Source: a virus. Taken from it: a DNA stretch of 42,378 bases. Both the position numbers and the translations under genes were made by a program. Below are positions 1-7,119 of the stretch, one piece after another (position 1 is the first letter of the stretch; the number at the start of each line of letters is the position of its first letter). Location of the stretch: IMG/VR virus record IMGVR_UViG_3300042319_000516, positions 1-42,378 of that record. The stretch is one strand, 5' to 3'. The notes beneath the pieces were generated by a model. It did not search any database. It was not told the origin of the DNA and saw only the letters and a list, made by a program, of their open reading frames with translations.

Positions 1-100
1 CTGGGCAAACCCACACTACATGTCTCTTACCTTCAATATATTCATGTTTATAATTTTGACCAACATCGTTTACCCCTACCCCACATACAGTCTTAGTCAT
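1..100 (-). CDS. HNH-type endonuclease-like protein, N-terminal fragment cut by window edge
   Basis: A leftward frame opens with ATG at 98-100 and runs off the left edge without a stop. The start overlaps the stop of the dNMP kinase-like gene as ATGA, so it belongs to the same operon. The visible N-terminus (MTKTVCGVGVNDVG) matches the TVCGVG segment inside the endonuclease at 961-1770, which precedes the W/C-rich HNH core in that family. I infer a second copy of the same mobile endonuclease family. Only 33 codons are visible, so the catalytic part cannot be checked. Confidence 0.55.
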   Translation of the reverse strand, partial: MTKTVCGVGVNDVGQNYKHEYIEGKRHVVWVCP

Positions 101-684
101 ACCACCCCTCCACTTGTTCCACTGATTCCTACCACATCATCCACAATATTTCCCACTTTATTCAAGAACTGTTCCAATGTTCCATTGTTATTCACCAAGA
201 ATGTGTGATATAATGGTGATGTCGGTAAATAGTTTCGACTATCACCGGCAAAAGTATAACCTTCACGTTCAATACGGATAACACAAACGTAATGTCCAGC
301 TTCCAGTAGTGGAACAATCTCTGATTCAAAACCACTGTCGGAGATCACCACTAAGTCAGATGTAATTGACTGAGCTAATTGCTTACCGAAGAAGTCTTTA
401 CCTAATAATGGCTTTACAATATTCTCAGAGCAATGGATCAGCCATTGTCGAGGACTAGCTTGTTCACCCCCTACTGAGAAATAGTGAGATGGTGTTTCCT
501 TGGTTGGTCGGAATGTAGCTAACTGCTTCATTTGAAACTCGGTAATCCCTGCCACCATAGCAGCCACTTTGTACAAGCCATCTTTGAATCGAAGATGTTG
601 TGCATCATACTTCTCAGCAATATAGTCAGCAGCAGTATCCTTCCCACTAAAAGCGGGAGAATTCATTACGATAATTTTAGCCAT
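97..684 (-). CDS. Deoxynucleoside monophosphate kinase-like protein
   Basis: A 195-residue protein with an N-terminal P-loop-like segment (SPAFSGKDTAA, residues 9-19) followed by a DAQHLRFKDGLYK segment, the pattern of phage dNMP kinases (T4 gene 1 type) and related NMP kinases. These phosphorylate dNMPs to dNDPs in the cytoplasm to feed phage DNA synthesis. The start has a good ribosome site (GAGGAGAAA upstream of ATG 684) and overlaps the stop of the upstream gene by 8 bases. The P-loop has SGKDT where many kinases have GxGKST, as usual in this family. Family membership is from recognition; substrate range is inferred. Confidence 0.8.
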   Translation of the reverse strand: MAKIIVMNSPAFSGKDTAADYIAEKYDAQHLRFKDGLYKVAAMVAGITEFQMKQLATFRPTKETPSHYFSVGGEQASPRQWLIHCSENIVKPLLGKDFFGKQLAQSITSDLVVISDSGFESEIVPLLEAGHYVCVIRIEREGYTFAGDSRNYLPTSPLYHTFLVNNNGTLEQFLNKVGNIVDDVVGISGTSGGVV

Positions 685-964
685 TTTGTTTCTCCTCTCT
701 GATCATACTATTTAAAGCTTCATTTAAATCACCATCAATAAACCCAGCCATATTCGTAACTCCGTACCACTCTCTACCACGTAGCTTCGGGATACTTGAC
801 CAGTGATTATTAATATAGACATATTTCACTTGCTTTGTTAAATCTACCATAGCTTCTGCGACAGTTTTGTATGGCAGATTCTCCTTAGAAAGTGTAAACT
901 GTAATGTGTCTACGAACAACCTCCATTCGGTACGGTTGTTACACAAAACTGCAATATTTCTCAC
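677..964 (-). CDS. Small conserved hypothetical protein, start displaced by an endonuclease insertion
   Basis: A 95-residue protein of unknown function (begins MRNIAVLCNNRTEW; C-terminal segment EWYGVTNMAGFIDG). It now starts with GTG at 964 overlapping the TGA of the endonuclease (GTGA) behind a GGGGGTG ribosome site. Its first 14 bases (the sequence coding MRNIA) are repeated at 1803-1816 upstream of the endonuclease, there with an ATG and a GGAGG site. The simplest reading is that the endonuclease gene landed at the 5' end of this gene and a second copy of the start preserved the reading frame. No recognisable domain. Confidence 0.7.
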   Translation of the reverse strand: MRNIAVLCNNRTEWRLFVDTLQFTLSKENLPYKTVAEAMVDLTKQVKYVYINNHWSSIPKLRGREWYGVTNMAGFIDGDLNEALNSMIREEKQNG

Positions 965-1770
965 AAATCACCCCCGTAAGCATTCATATAGTAATCTACA
1001 TAAATTTCTGTACCGGTATATAATTTAAAGAATAAATCAGGAGGTAACTGCTCTTGATATTTAATGACAGTTTCTTTTACGTGATTTATTTTAGCCACCT
1101 TGTAAACACTAGAAGCTTCCACATACGAGTCAAATTGCCCTAAATTTTTTGATTTTCTATTGCCTTTGCTTGTTATAGTCCCTTTGTGTATTTGCGCTAT
1201 GAATTTTCTTCTTGACTTTGAGAAACAGACACCAGTTATGTGTTTAGATGTACCTGAAAACAAGACATTTACTGCTTTGGGTATATATCTTGCTGTTTCT
1301 GGGCTATAGTGTTTGTTCCCCAAATGTAGTAAATCCTTATCTACACAACCACCTTTACCATATAGTCTTTCTTGGTCATAATACCACTTAGCGAAATTCT
1401 GAAAATTGTGCCACTCTTCACAAATTGTTGCGTTTATGTATAGATGTTTAGATTTAGTATCCGTATAACAATCTTTTATTCTATTGCGCCAAGCTGTATA
1501 TGCCGATGTTGTCCTAGATTTACCAAGCCTCGTATAACTCGGAGAATAAGGTCCGACACCGCAGAATCCCACCCCGCACACTGTAGGGAAATACGGGTCT
1601 CTTATACTTCCCCTTTTAACATCAGAAAAATCAGTTCTTATGCAAAACCCTGTTTTTAAGAATTTTACTACTACATCGTCATAATTATGGTATTCTGATA
1701 TTACGAATTCACCACATCTTTTACTTTTGAAAATTTTACCTTCATATAAAGTTTTATTCTTTACTAGCAT
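961..1770 (-). CDS. Free-standing HNH/AP2-type homing endonuclease
   Basis: A 269-residue protein. Residues about 90-125 (AYTAWRNRIKDCYTD...ICEEWHNFQNFAKWY) are the phage HNH-like core seen in free-standing homing endonucleases. Residues about 175-230 (ITGVCFSKSRRKFIAQI ... LGQFDSYVEASSVY) resemble an AP2 DNA-binding domain. Such enzymes cut a specific allele lacking the gene and spread by repair. The ATG at 1768-1770 has GGAG about 11 bases upstream, somewhat far, so translation may be coupled to the truncated reading frame at 1754-1816. It sits between two copies of the start of its host gene. The HNH assignment is by pattern; no cleavage data can be inferred. Confidence 0.75.
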   Translation of the reverse strand: MLVKNKTLYEGKIFKSKRCGEFVISEYHNYDDVVVKFLKTGFCIRTDFSDVKRGSIRDPYFPTVCGVGFCGVGPYSPSYTRLGKSRTTSAYTAWRNRIKDCYTDTKSKHLYINATICEEWHNFQNFAKWYYDQERLYGKGGCVDKDLLHLGNKHYSPETARYIPKAVNVLFSGTSKHITGVCFSKSRRKFIAQIHKGTITSKGNRKSKNLGQFDSYVEASSVYKVAKINHVKETVIKYQEQLPPDLFFKLYTGTEIYVDYYMNAYGGDL

Positions 1771-1816
1771 GACTGACGAGTCTCCTTATCTTACAAATTA
1801 CCGCAATATTTCTCAT
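1754..1816 (-). pseudogene. 5' remnant of the 95-residue gene, left by endonuclease insertion
   Basis: A 20-codon frame begins with MRNIAVIC, nearly identical to the first residues of the gene at 677-964, behind a strong GGAGG site at 1821-1825, then diverges and stops at 1754, 17 bases inside the endonuclease gene. It is the expected footprint of an insertion that split a gene at its start. It may still serve as a leader frame coupling translation to the endonuclease. Confidence 0.65.
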
Positions 1817-1830
1817 ACATCCTCCACATA

Positions 1831-1862
1831 AAATAAAAGCCGCCTACACCAGTAGAGCGGCT
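1831..1862 (-). terminator. Rho-independent terminator, leftward
   Basis: Read leftward: AGCCGC, T, CTAC, loop TGGT, GTAG, GCGGCT, then TTTTATTTT. The 10-bp stem with one bulge plus U-tract lies just after the ClpP-like gene, so it would end or attenuate transcription before the endonuclease and dNMP kinase genes. Confidence 0.85.
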
Positions 1863-1887
1863 ATCATATCAAACTAATTGTCTATTG

Positions 1888-2634
1888 TCAATGTAATTTT
1901 GGAGGTTCTTCATCTTCGATTTCAATAATCTCAAATGTCTCGCCGTCCTCTCCGACTTCAACAATAATATCACCTTGAATATAAGCGATTAGTTGAAGCT
2001 TAGATAGTTTCTTCAGAATTGCTTCTGGTAATTCATCAGCTTCCATTGAGGCTAGGAAGTCTTGTTGAGCTTTATCTACAGCTTCTTTGTGTTGTTTCTG
2101 AAGTTTCTCAGCACGAGATTCAAGACGTTTGATAATTTCCGGATCATTCAGCCAAAAGTCTTTACCTTCCAACACAGAATCAATTTCTTCCTGTGTCAAG
2201 AAAAATTCAAACACATCGTTGTATAAACTCTTAGTTCTTGCCAACTCTGCCTGAATACGAGAAGGTGCATCACTGAGCTTCCCATAATTTCCTCCAATTG
2301 CTTGGTGGATCATTAACATTGTATGCTGACCAACTTCCTGAGAATGGCAAGCCATGAAGATAATACCAGCAGCACTACATGCTTCACCTGCAAGAACACC
2401 AATTACATGACCTTTACATTCACGAATTGTATTCACAATCTGAACACACGTACCGGCTTCACCACCGTAGTTATTAATAATAATACGGATTGTATCATTC
2501 TCTGTGGCCGTATCAAGAAGCTGTAAGAATTCATGGTACTCATGCGAGTCTTGCACGATGTCAGACAGGTAATACGTGAACTCGAAAGCTAAAGGTTTAG
2601 CGTATACAACATCTTTATTTGGTTTATCACTCAT
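1888..2634 (-). CDS. ClpP-like serine protease
   Basis: A 248-residue protein with a ClpP/crotonase-fold protease pattern. INNYGGE (53-59) matches the ClpP substrate-cleft strand, GEACSAAG (83-90) holds the candidate nucleophile Ser87, MIHQ (108-111) holds His110, and GKDFWL has Asp159. The spacings 87/110/159 mimic the ClpP triad 97/122/171. The C-terminal 75 residues are a charged, acidic tail absent from bacterial ClpP. It is adjacent to a PhoH-like ATPase (ATGA overlap), not to capsid genes, so it is more likely a host-takeover or regulatory protease than the prohead protease. Whether it docks on host ClpX/ClpA is unknown. Confidence 0.82.
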   Translation of the reverse strand: MSDKPNKDVVYAKPLAFEFTYYLSDIVQDSHEYHEFLQLLDTATENDTIRIIINNYGGEAGTCVQIVNTIRECKGHVIGVLAGEACSAAGIIFMACHSQEVGQHTMLMIHQAIGGNYGKLSDAPSRIQAELARTKSLYNDVFEFFLTQEEIDSVLEGKDFWLNDPEIIKRLESRAEKLQKQHKEAVDKAQQDFLASMEADELPEAILKKLSKLQLIAYIQGDIIVEVGEDGETFEIIEIEDEEPPKLH

Positions 2635-3437
2635 TGTGTTTCTCCTTCTTCCCAGTGATTAGCATAATTACCTGTATCGTTCTCACGAGCCTGCACAATG
2701 CGTTTAACGAACTCTGAACGAACAATATCTTCGCTGTCACCTTCAATGAACTCTACAGTGTCCCACAGGTTGTGCCTTGCAACAAACTCGCGCAACCAAG
2801 TAAGACCGTCTTTACCTTTCACATCAGATTGTGTCTTATCTCCAAGGAGAATCAACTTACCGTCTTCAGTAATACGTGTAAGAATTGAATATAATTCTGT
2901 AGCACTACACCCTTGCACTTCATCAACTACAGCCCAGCCTGAAATATTGCGACCGCGCAGGTATTCAAAAGGCAGTAGTTCAATCGTTCCTGTGTTCAGA
3001 CCTGATTCGTATACACCGATACCGTATCGGTCTTTAACAACCTCAATCAGCGGCATTAGATATGGTTCATATTTCTGACGTAAATCCCCTTTAAGGAAAC
3101 CTAATGTGTTCCCCATACCAACAGCAGGACGAGCAAGGAATAACTTGTTTGTTTTACCTTGCATTAAAGCGTCAGATGCTGTAGCAACACTTAGTAAACT
3201 TTTACCGGTTCCTGCTGGGCTACTAATTACAATAACTTGTTTCGTAGCTAACGCACGAAGAACTTTCTTTTGGAATTCGTTCTTAGCTTGAACAGGTTTC
3301 ACTTGTTTACGTTCTTCTAAGAACTTTTCCTTAATCTGACGCTGACCCTCGTTCACTCGGTCTGCACGAACATCATCTTTGGATTTGCGTGTACGACGAA
3401 CACGTTGTTTAGCATTCGTGCTATGCTCTAAAGTCAT
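2631..3437 (-). CDS. PhoH-like P-loop ATPase
   Basis: A 268-residue protein. Walker A SPAGTGKS is at 73-80 and Walker B AVVDEVQ at about 169-175, followed by sensor-like LILLGDKTQSD. The segment LARPAVGMGNTLGFLKGDL between them is diagnostic of the PhoH family (RPAV...LGFLPGD). A basic N-terminal 50 residues (RVRRTRKSK) may bind nucleic acid. PhoH proteins are ATPases, often linked to RNA metabolism, and are widespread in lytic phages; the role in infection is not established. The ribosome site AAGGAG lies 7 bases before ATG. Its stop overlaps the ClpP-like start as ATGA. Confidence 0.9.
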   Translation of the reverse strand: MTLEHSTNAKQRVRRTRKSKDDVRADRVNEGQRQIKEKFLEERKQVKPVQAKNEFQKKVLRALATKQVIVISSPAGTGKSLLSVATASDALMQGKTNKLFLARPAVGMGNTLGFLKGDLRQKYEPYLMPLIEVVKDRYGIGVYESGLNTGTIELLPFEYLRGRNISGWAVVDEVQGCSATELYSILTRITEDGKLILLGDKTQSDVKGKDGLTWLREFVARHNLWDTVEFIEGDSEDIVRSEFVKRIVQARENDTGNYANHWEEGETQ

Positions 3438-3448
3438 TCAACTACTCC

Positions 3449-3619
3449 TTATTTGAAATAAATATCTTCTTTCATTTCTGATACCAAATGTTTTGCGTAG
3501 GTAATAATTGATTCTCTGTCACTCCACAGAATCAACTTAATAAGTAGCCCAGCAGGTACGTATACAAATAACACCAATAAAACACATAAAGTAAAACGTA
3601 GATGATTTAACCACATCAT
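3449..3619 (-). CDS. 56-residue single-pass membrane protein
   Basis: A small frame starting at ATG 3619 (a second ATG follows at once) whose first four bases overlap the stop of the upstream gene (ATGA). The product has a hydrophobic stretch at residues about 8-31 (LRFTLCVLLVLFVYVPAGLL), then a charged tail ending in KEDIYFK. The tight overlaps on the upstream side and a 11-base gap to the phoH-like start support translation in this operon. Function unknown. Confidence 0.6.
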   Translation of the reverse strand: MMWLNHLRFTLCVLLVLFVYVPAGLLIKLILWSDRESIITYAKHLVSEMKEDIYFK

Positions 3620-3846
3620 AAAAACTCCTGTAACGTTTCTAATTCAAAATCAGATAATAAAACCTTAGTAGGTTTTGTCTTAGCTCGCAGAACTGATTCA
3701 TACTGCCTTGATAAATGAACATAAGCTAAATAATCTGGGTCAATTTGTGTTAACAAATTATCATCCACAGGATTACCTCCACGAAATTGCTCAAGCCATT
3801 GTTCTACAGCAAGAATGAATGAATCTGTTTGATATTCATAGAGCAT
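3616..3846 (-). CDS. Hypothetical 76-residue protein
   Basis: I choose ATG 3846 (MLYEYQTDSF...) because GGGGAGA stands just upstream and the ATG overlaps the stop of the membrane-protein gene at 3846-3983 (TAATG). A longer in-frame extension to 3969 would lie entirely over that upstream gene. The product is soluble, with an amphipathic first half (AVEQWLEQF) and no family I recognise. Its stop overlaps the next gene as ATGA. Confidence 0.65.
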   Translation of the reverse strand: MLYEYQTDSFILAVEQWLEQFRGGNPVDDNLLTQIDPDYLAYVHLSRQYESVLRAKTKPTKVLLSDFELETLQEFL

Positions 3847-3983
3847 TATGCTTTCTCCCCAAAGTAAACCCCAGCCAGATAAGCAGCCCCTAGCACCATA
3901 CCTGCTGCAAAATACCAACCAAGTTTTAATGCCATTAATTGCACAATACCTAGCGGAATCATAATACATAAATTTTTAATCAT
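3846..3983 (-). CDS. 45-residue membrane protein
   Basis: ATG at 3981-3983 follows GAGGAGAGAAATT. The 45 residues are mostly hydrophobic with small residues (LGIVQLMALKLGWYFAAGMV ...), consistent with one or two short membrane segments, ending FGEKA. It is translationally coupled (TAATG) to the next gene. It is in a different frame from a longer overlapping frame at 3616-3969, and its own ribosome site plus coupling make it the better choice. Function unknown. Confidence 0.6.
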   Translation of the reverse strand: MIKNLCIMIPLGIVQLMALKLGWYFAAGMVLGAAYLAGVYFGEKA

Positions 3984-4039
3984 AATTTCTCTCCTCAATA
4001 ATTAATCATTATTCAATACTACCACTAAATTCCTATTTG

Positions 4040-4255
4040 TCAATAGACTGCGCCGAAATTATCCAGATATGCTTCCAGATCATCAATAATCTCTTGTCTA
4101 CAACGTTCTCCATTCCAGCGTATTGGTGTTCTGTATTTAAGATTATTCTTATAATACACATATCCAACATAAGCTGTTTCTTCGTAATTACCTGCAACTT
4201 CTACAACAAGGTCAAATCCGTTGTGATTGTCGTAGGAATAAATGTTGTCTTGCAT
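4040..4255 (-). CDS. Hypothetical 71-residue protein
   Basis: Begins MQDNIYSYDNHNGF with AAGGAGAAC upstream of ATG 4255, and overlaps the last 44 bases of the methyltransferase-like gene. Tyr/Asn-rich with a C-terminal acidic helix (QEIIDDLEAYLDNFG). No recognisable family. The ribosome site and operon position support expression. Confidence 0.65.
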   Translation of the reverse strand: MQDNIYSYDNHNGFDLVVEVAGNYEETAYVGYVYYKNNLKYRTPIRWNGERCRQEIIDDLEAYLDNFGAVY

Positions 4256-4838
4256 GTTGTTCTCCTTTAGTTAACCAGTGTAATCGGGGTTGACCACAGT
4301 ATTTATTATCAAACCGATACCAAGCATAGCACACACTATTTGCGGTTTCTTCACGATATACACCTTTAGGACAACTCACTCTGTAAGTAAATACATAAAC
4401 ATCCGATAATTTACCTAAATTAAATAAGTTATCAAATCGCTTCTGTCCTTCTAAAAACGATAGTCTTAAAAAGTGCCATTGAACGGCTGCATGTTCAAAG
4501 CCTTTCAGGATAAACTCCGCAGCTTTGTTATAAGGCGGATTTGTTACAATAAGATCGTGTTTGCCTATACCGTTATCTTCGGATAAGAAATCTACAGTGT
4601 TGTCGTAATAAACCCCTTTAACTGGATGTAATTCGTTCACATATATTTTCGCATCAATCACTTGACTCTCTAAATAATCAGCAATATCTAACATACCAGC
4701 GCAAGGTTCTAATACTGATTTACTTCGTAAAACATCTTTCAGCATGTGTGACCAAATAGCATCCAAAGCTTCTTCAGGTGTAACATATAAATCATTAGAT
4801 GATTGTTTCTCATCTCGTTTTGTATTTGGTGTTGCCAT
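4212..4838 (-). CDS. DNA N6-adenine methyltransferase-like protein
   Basis: A 208-residue protein. SVLEPCAGMLDIADYL (41-56) matches the SAM-binding motif I of N6 methyltransferases, although the glycine-rich loop is reduced to AGML. DLIVTNPPYN (95-104) is the catalytic motif IV (NPPY), and the N-terminal YVTPEEALDAIWSHM is typical of this phage group. It would methylate adenine, perhaps against host restriction, or may be inactive given its small size and lack of a clear recognition domain. No partner endonuclease is nearby. Start TAATG-coupled to the upstream gene. Confidence 0.8.
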   Translation of the reverse strand: MATPNTKRDEKQSSNDLYVTPEEALDAIWSHMLKDVLRSKSVLEPCAGMLDIADYLESQVIDAKIYVNELHPVKGVYYDNTVDFLSEDNGIGKHDLIVTNPPYNKAAEFILKGFEHAAVQWHFLRLSFLEGQKRFDNLFNLGKLSDVYVFTYRVSCPKGVYREETANSVCYAWYRFDNKYCGQPRLHWLTKGEQHARQHLFLRQSQRI

Positions 4839-5170
4839 TATTCCAATTCCTCCAATAGTTCTGTCAACAATTGCATCTGACGTTTAATTCTCGCTACAGG
4901 ACATTTAGGGTTAGGCATAGTAGAGAACCCTCTAAATGTTACTTCCTCGCACCACCAATCAGCAATATCAAATAATTCAATGACTTCGTTCTCAGTCAGT
5001 CGCATTACATTGCCGAAATCAGTTAACACATGGAACAAGTGAAATGTTTCTACACCACCGTAATTCTCATCTTCTTCTTTAATAATAAAAGCATTCCCAC
5101 AACGCTGACCATCTTTAGTTGCTAAAGCCATACCTACTTCTGGGGTAAATTTACGATTAATTGGTTTCAT
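4838..5170 (-). CDS. Hypothetical 110-residue protein
   Basis: Start set at ATG 5170 (MKPINRKFTPEVG) because GAGGGG ends about 6 bases before it; ATG 5176 would sit directly against the same ribosome site and a TTG at 5185 precedes it. The product has a helical C-terminus (ARIKRQMQLLTELLEELE). I recognise no family. The stop is fused with the next start (TAATG). Confidence 0.65.
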   Translation of the reverse strand: MKPINRKFTPEVGMALATKDGQRCGNAFIIKEEDENYGGVETFHLFHVLTDFGNVMRLTENEVIELFDIADWWCEEVTFRGFSTMPNPKCPVARIKRQMQLLTELLEELE

Positions 5171-5181
5171 TCTCATCCCCC

Positions 5182-5487
5182 TCAAAAACTTGGTTTCTTA
5201 AATTTAATAGTCAAGCGTTCATACTCGGCTTTCTCTTTTTCTTCTAGCATTTTAACATAATACGCTTCTCTCCCCAGTCTCCCTTGATATTCTTCATCAG
5301 TTTCTTCTCTGTTGTGATAAACTACAAATTCTTTATACTCATCACCCCAAGAATACCGTGTTTCAACCTCGTAGTCCAATGTGTTACCGTACTGTGTAAC
5401 TAACTCTTGCAGTTCAAGAATTAAATCCGGAACATTGCCCTCTGTTTGAAGTGTTGTCAGCTCTACTCGAACCATCTGTTTACTCAT
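5182..5487 (-). CDS. Hypothetical 101-residue protein
   Basis: The ATG at 5487 (MSKQMVRVELTTLQ) has AGGAGG 8 bases upstream, so I prefer it to the longer frame reaching 5544. The product is acidic to neutral, with a C-terminal coiled region (YYVKMLEEKEKAEYERLTIKFKK). No family recognised. It is the first gene after the 5521-5615 repeated element, so its expression may depend on signals there. Confidence 0.65.
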   Translation of the reverse strand: MSKQMVRVELTTLQTEGNVPDLILELQELVTQYGNTLDYEVETRYSWGDEYKEFVVYHNREETDEEYQGRLGREAYYVKMLEEKEKAEYERLTIKFKKPSF

Positions 5488-5520
5488 TACCTCAATCCTC
5501 CTGTTAAAATCAATTATAAC

Positions 5521-5615
5521 CGCCCTATAAACGCCTACAATCAATTATATTCATAAAGTCATACATACGTAGCCATAAATAAAATAATCGCTTATAATCG
5601 TTCCTAGAGCGTTTA
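5521..5615. repeat. Copy A of a paired ~79-95 bp element with closing stem
   Basis: This intergenic DNA shares with 41465-41560 an exact 17-mer (CTACAATCAATTATATT at 5535-5551) and an exact 13-mer (TTCCTAGAGCGTT at 5601-5613). The two blocks lie exactly 66 bases apart in both copies. Outer parts pair: TAAACGC-CTA with TAG-A-GCGTTTA. The middle has diverged apart from ATAATC at the same offset. Nothing codes here. Confidence 0.75.
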
Positions 5616-5628
5616 AATGTGGATTACG

Positions 5629-6270
5629 TCAGTATCCACTACTACAACTAACTTTACGCGGTTTAATCTTACGATAAACACTGCTGATAACTTCGATTGG
5701 TGATTCGATGAAGTCATTAAACCCAACCGTAGGTTTACCAACACACTTAAAGTCTGGAAACTTACGTTGCATTCTGTCAAATCGTTCAATCATGCGGTAT
5801 TTGTCGTACTTATGATAACAGCGGATCTCTTTAGCTGCAACATCTTTCTTAAAATTCTCAGATACGTAGAATTTACCAGAGAAAATGTGATACATGATTT
5901 GACAAATACCAATATCCATGTCTTCAGTGAGTTCTTCTGCTGTCAACGTTGTCCCATACACGATAAACTGAAGCTCAGGCACCGCTAACGATGGAGTTTT
6001 AAAACCAATCAGTTGTTCAACACCTCGTTGATACAGAGATTGTGTCTCGTTTGTTTCCATTCGATAACTATACTGTAAGTTACGATGTGTGTCATATAAC
6101 AAGTATTGAGGTGCATTCTCAACTGGGACAAAGAATAAATCAATGTCCTTTGGTTTTACACCAAGATACACATCGCGGCAAAGACCGCCCCCAAGATACA
6201 CTTCGTAACCAATCGTATTCTCAGCAATACTCTCAATTGTCGCTAAGATGTCTTCATCAATTTTGATCAT
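5629..6270 (-). CDS. Nucleotidyltransferase (poly(A) polymerase/CCA-adding head-domain type)
   Basis: A 213-residue protein. GGGLCRDVYLGVKPKDIDLF (27-46) is the class II nucleotidyltransferase signature: Gly-rich turn, RD, and metal-binding Asp42 and Asp44. Only a head-like domain is present, far shorter than a CCA-adding enzyme, so template selection must differ. Possible roles are nucleotide addition to RNA or modification of a host target; none is demonstrated. The ATG 6270 overlaps the upstream stop (ATGA). Confidence 0.75.
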   Translation of the reverse strand: MIKIDEDILATIESIAENTIGYEVYLGGGLCRDVYLGVKPKDIDLFFVPVENAPQYLLYDTHRNLQYSYRMETNETQSLYQRGVEQLIGFKTPSLAVPELQFIVYGTTLTAEELTEDMDIGICQIMYHIFSGKFYVSENFKKDVAAKEIRCYHKYDKYRMIERFDRMQRKFPDFKCVGKPTVGFNDFIESPIEVISSVYRKIKPRKVSCSSGY

Positions 6271-6857
6271 TTTAATAACTCCTGTAGTTCTAACTCTGTT
6301 GCTGCTCGACGTTTTTCTTCATTTTCTTCACATAAGGTTCTCAGACGATAGTGGAAATACTGACTAATCCAGAAATGTTCGTCTTGCGTTAAGAAATTCA
6401 AACTTTCTGGGAACCGAATAGGGCAATTCACGTACACTAAGTCATTACTGAAACGCAGGAGCGAGGATTCTGTACTAAACACCAAATCTAACAACCGTTT
6501 CTCTTTGTACTTTACCGTAACTGTTCCAGTTTCCAGATCTCTTGTTGGAAAGTAAATACCGCCATCGTCAAAAGCTTGCTTGATTACTTTCAGCAGTGTA
6601 GCTACTGGGACATTAAGTTGTCTATCAAGTAATTCATTATTGTTACCATATAGACTGAAAGTATCCACACCTAGTTTAATGCGTAAATAAAATTCCTCAC
6701 CTTTGAGACTACTACCCAAATATTGAGATTTAGTTAGTACATTCTCAGGTAAGTCTGGCAGTGTAGCTTTAACACTTACATCTTCCTGATACTTAATTTG
6801 ACTCTCACCTTCAGCAAGAAATTGATTTTTCCACCACGAAATAATTGATTTAAACAT
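6267..6857 (-). CDS. Hypothetical 196-residue protein, first gene of the leftward operon
   Basis: Start at ATG 6857 (MFKSIISWWKNQF), which has TGAGGAGAAAATTA directly upstream; an extension to 6890 would overlap the promoter -10. The protein has a short amphipathic N-terminus, a mixed middle and a Glu-rich C-terminal helix (EENEEKRRAATELELQELL). No family recognised. Being promoter-proximal it is probably expressed early and strongly. Confidence 0.7.
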   Translation of the reverse strand: MFKSIISWWKNQFLAEGESQIKYQEDVSVKATLPDLPENVLTKSQYLGSSLKGEEFYLRIKLGVDTFSLYGNNNELLDRQLNVPVATLLKVIKQAFDDGGIYFPTRDLETGTVTVKYKEKRLLDLVFSTESSLLRFSNDLVYVNCPIRFPESLNFLTQDEHFWISQYFHYRLRTLCEENEEKRRAATELELQELLK

Positions 6858-6890
6858 TAATTTTCTCCTCATATGTGTTAATGTCTGCAC

Positions 6891-6919
6891 AGATTACAGT
6901 GTTGTTGATTGGTTGTCAA
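6891..6919 (-). promoter_or_regulatory. Sigma70-type promoter, leftward
   Basis: Read leftward: TTGACA (6919-6914), 17-base spacer, TAATCT (6896-6891). It sits just upstream of the gene starting at 6857 and would drive the whole leftward operon. Confidence 0.8.
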
Positions 6920-6954
6920 TAGGTATTTGTGGAATTTGTCAAATGAGAAATAGG

Positions 6955-6983
6955 TTGACAACATTATTTATTCGGTGTAATGT
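6955..6983 (+). promoter_or_regulatory. Sigma70-type promoter, rightward
   Basis: TTGACA (6955-6960), 17-base spacer, TAATGT (6978-6983). Divergent from the leftward promoter 36 bases away, it would drive the genes from 7120 onward. Confidence 0.8.
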
Positions 6984-6999
6984 GTATAGCTGTTGAGGT

Positions 7000-7025
7000 A
7001 AACGCAATTTTAGAGATTTGCGTTT
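7000..7025 (+). promoter_or_regulatory. 8-bp inverted repeat in the 5' leader
   Basis: AAACGCAA (7000-7007) and TTGCGTTT (7018-7025) form a perfect dyad about 20 bases past the -10 of the rightward promoter. There is no U-tract, so an operator or leader hairpin is likelier than a terminator. Confidence 0.5.
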
Positions 7026-7119
7026 GGTCTTGTGGAATCGGTTGTTCATCGCATCTGAGTGGACATGATATACAGGTGTGGTAAGATATTAGAGTAAAGG
7101 TTAACAAAGGAGATTGACA

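Noticed and set aside
3616-3969. A 117-residue gene on the minus strand
   Set aside because: Its first 41 codons overlap a better-supported coupled membrane-protein gene at 3846-3983; the ribosome site supports a start at 3846.
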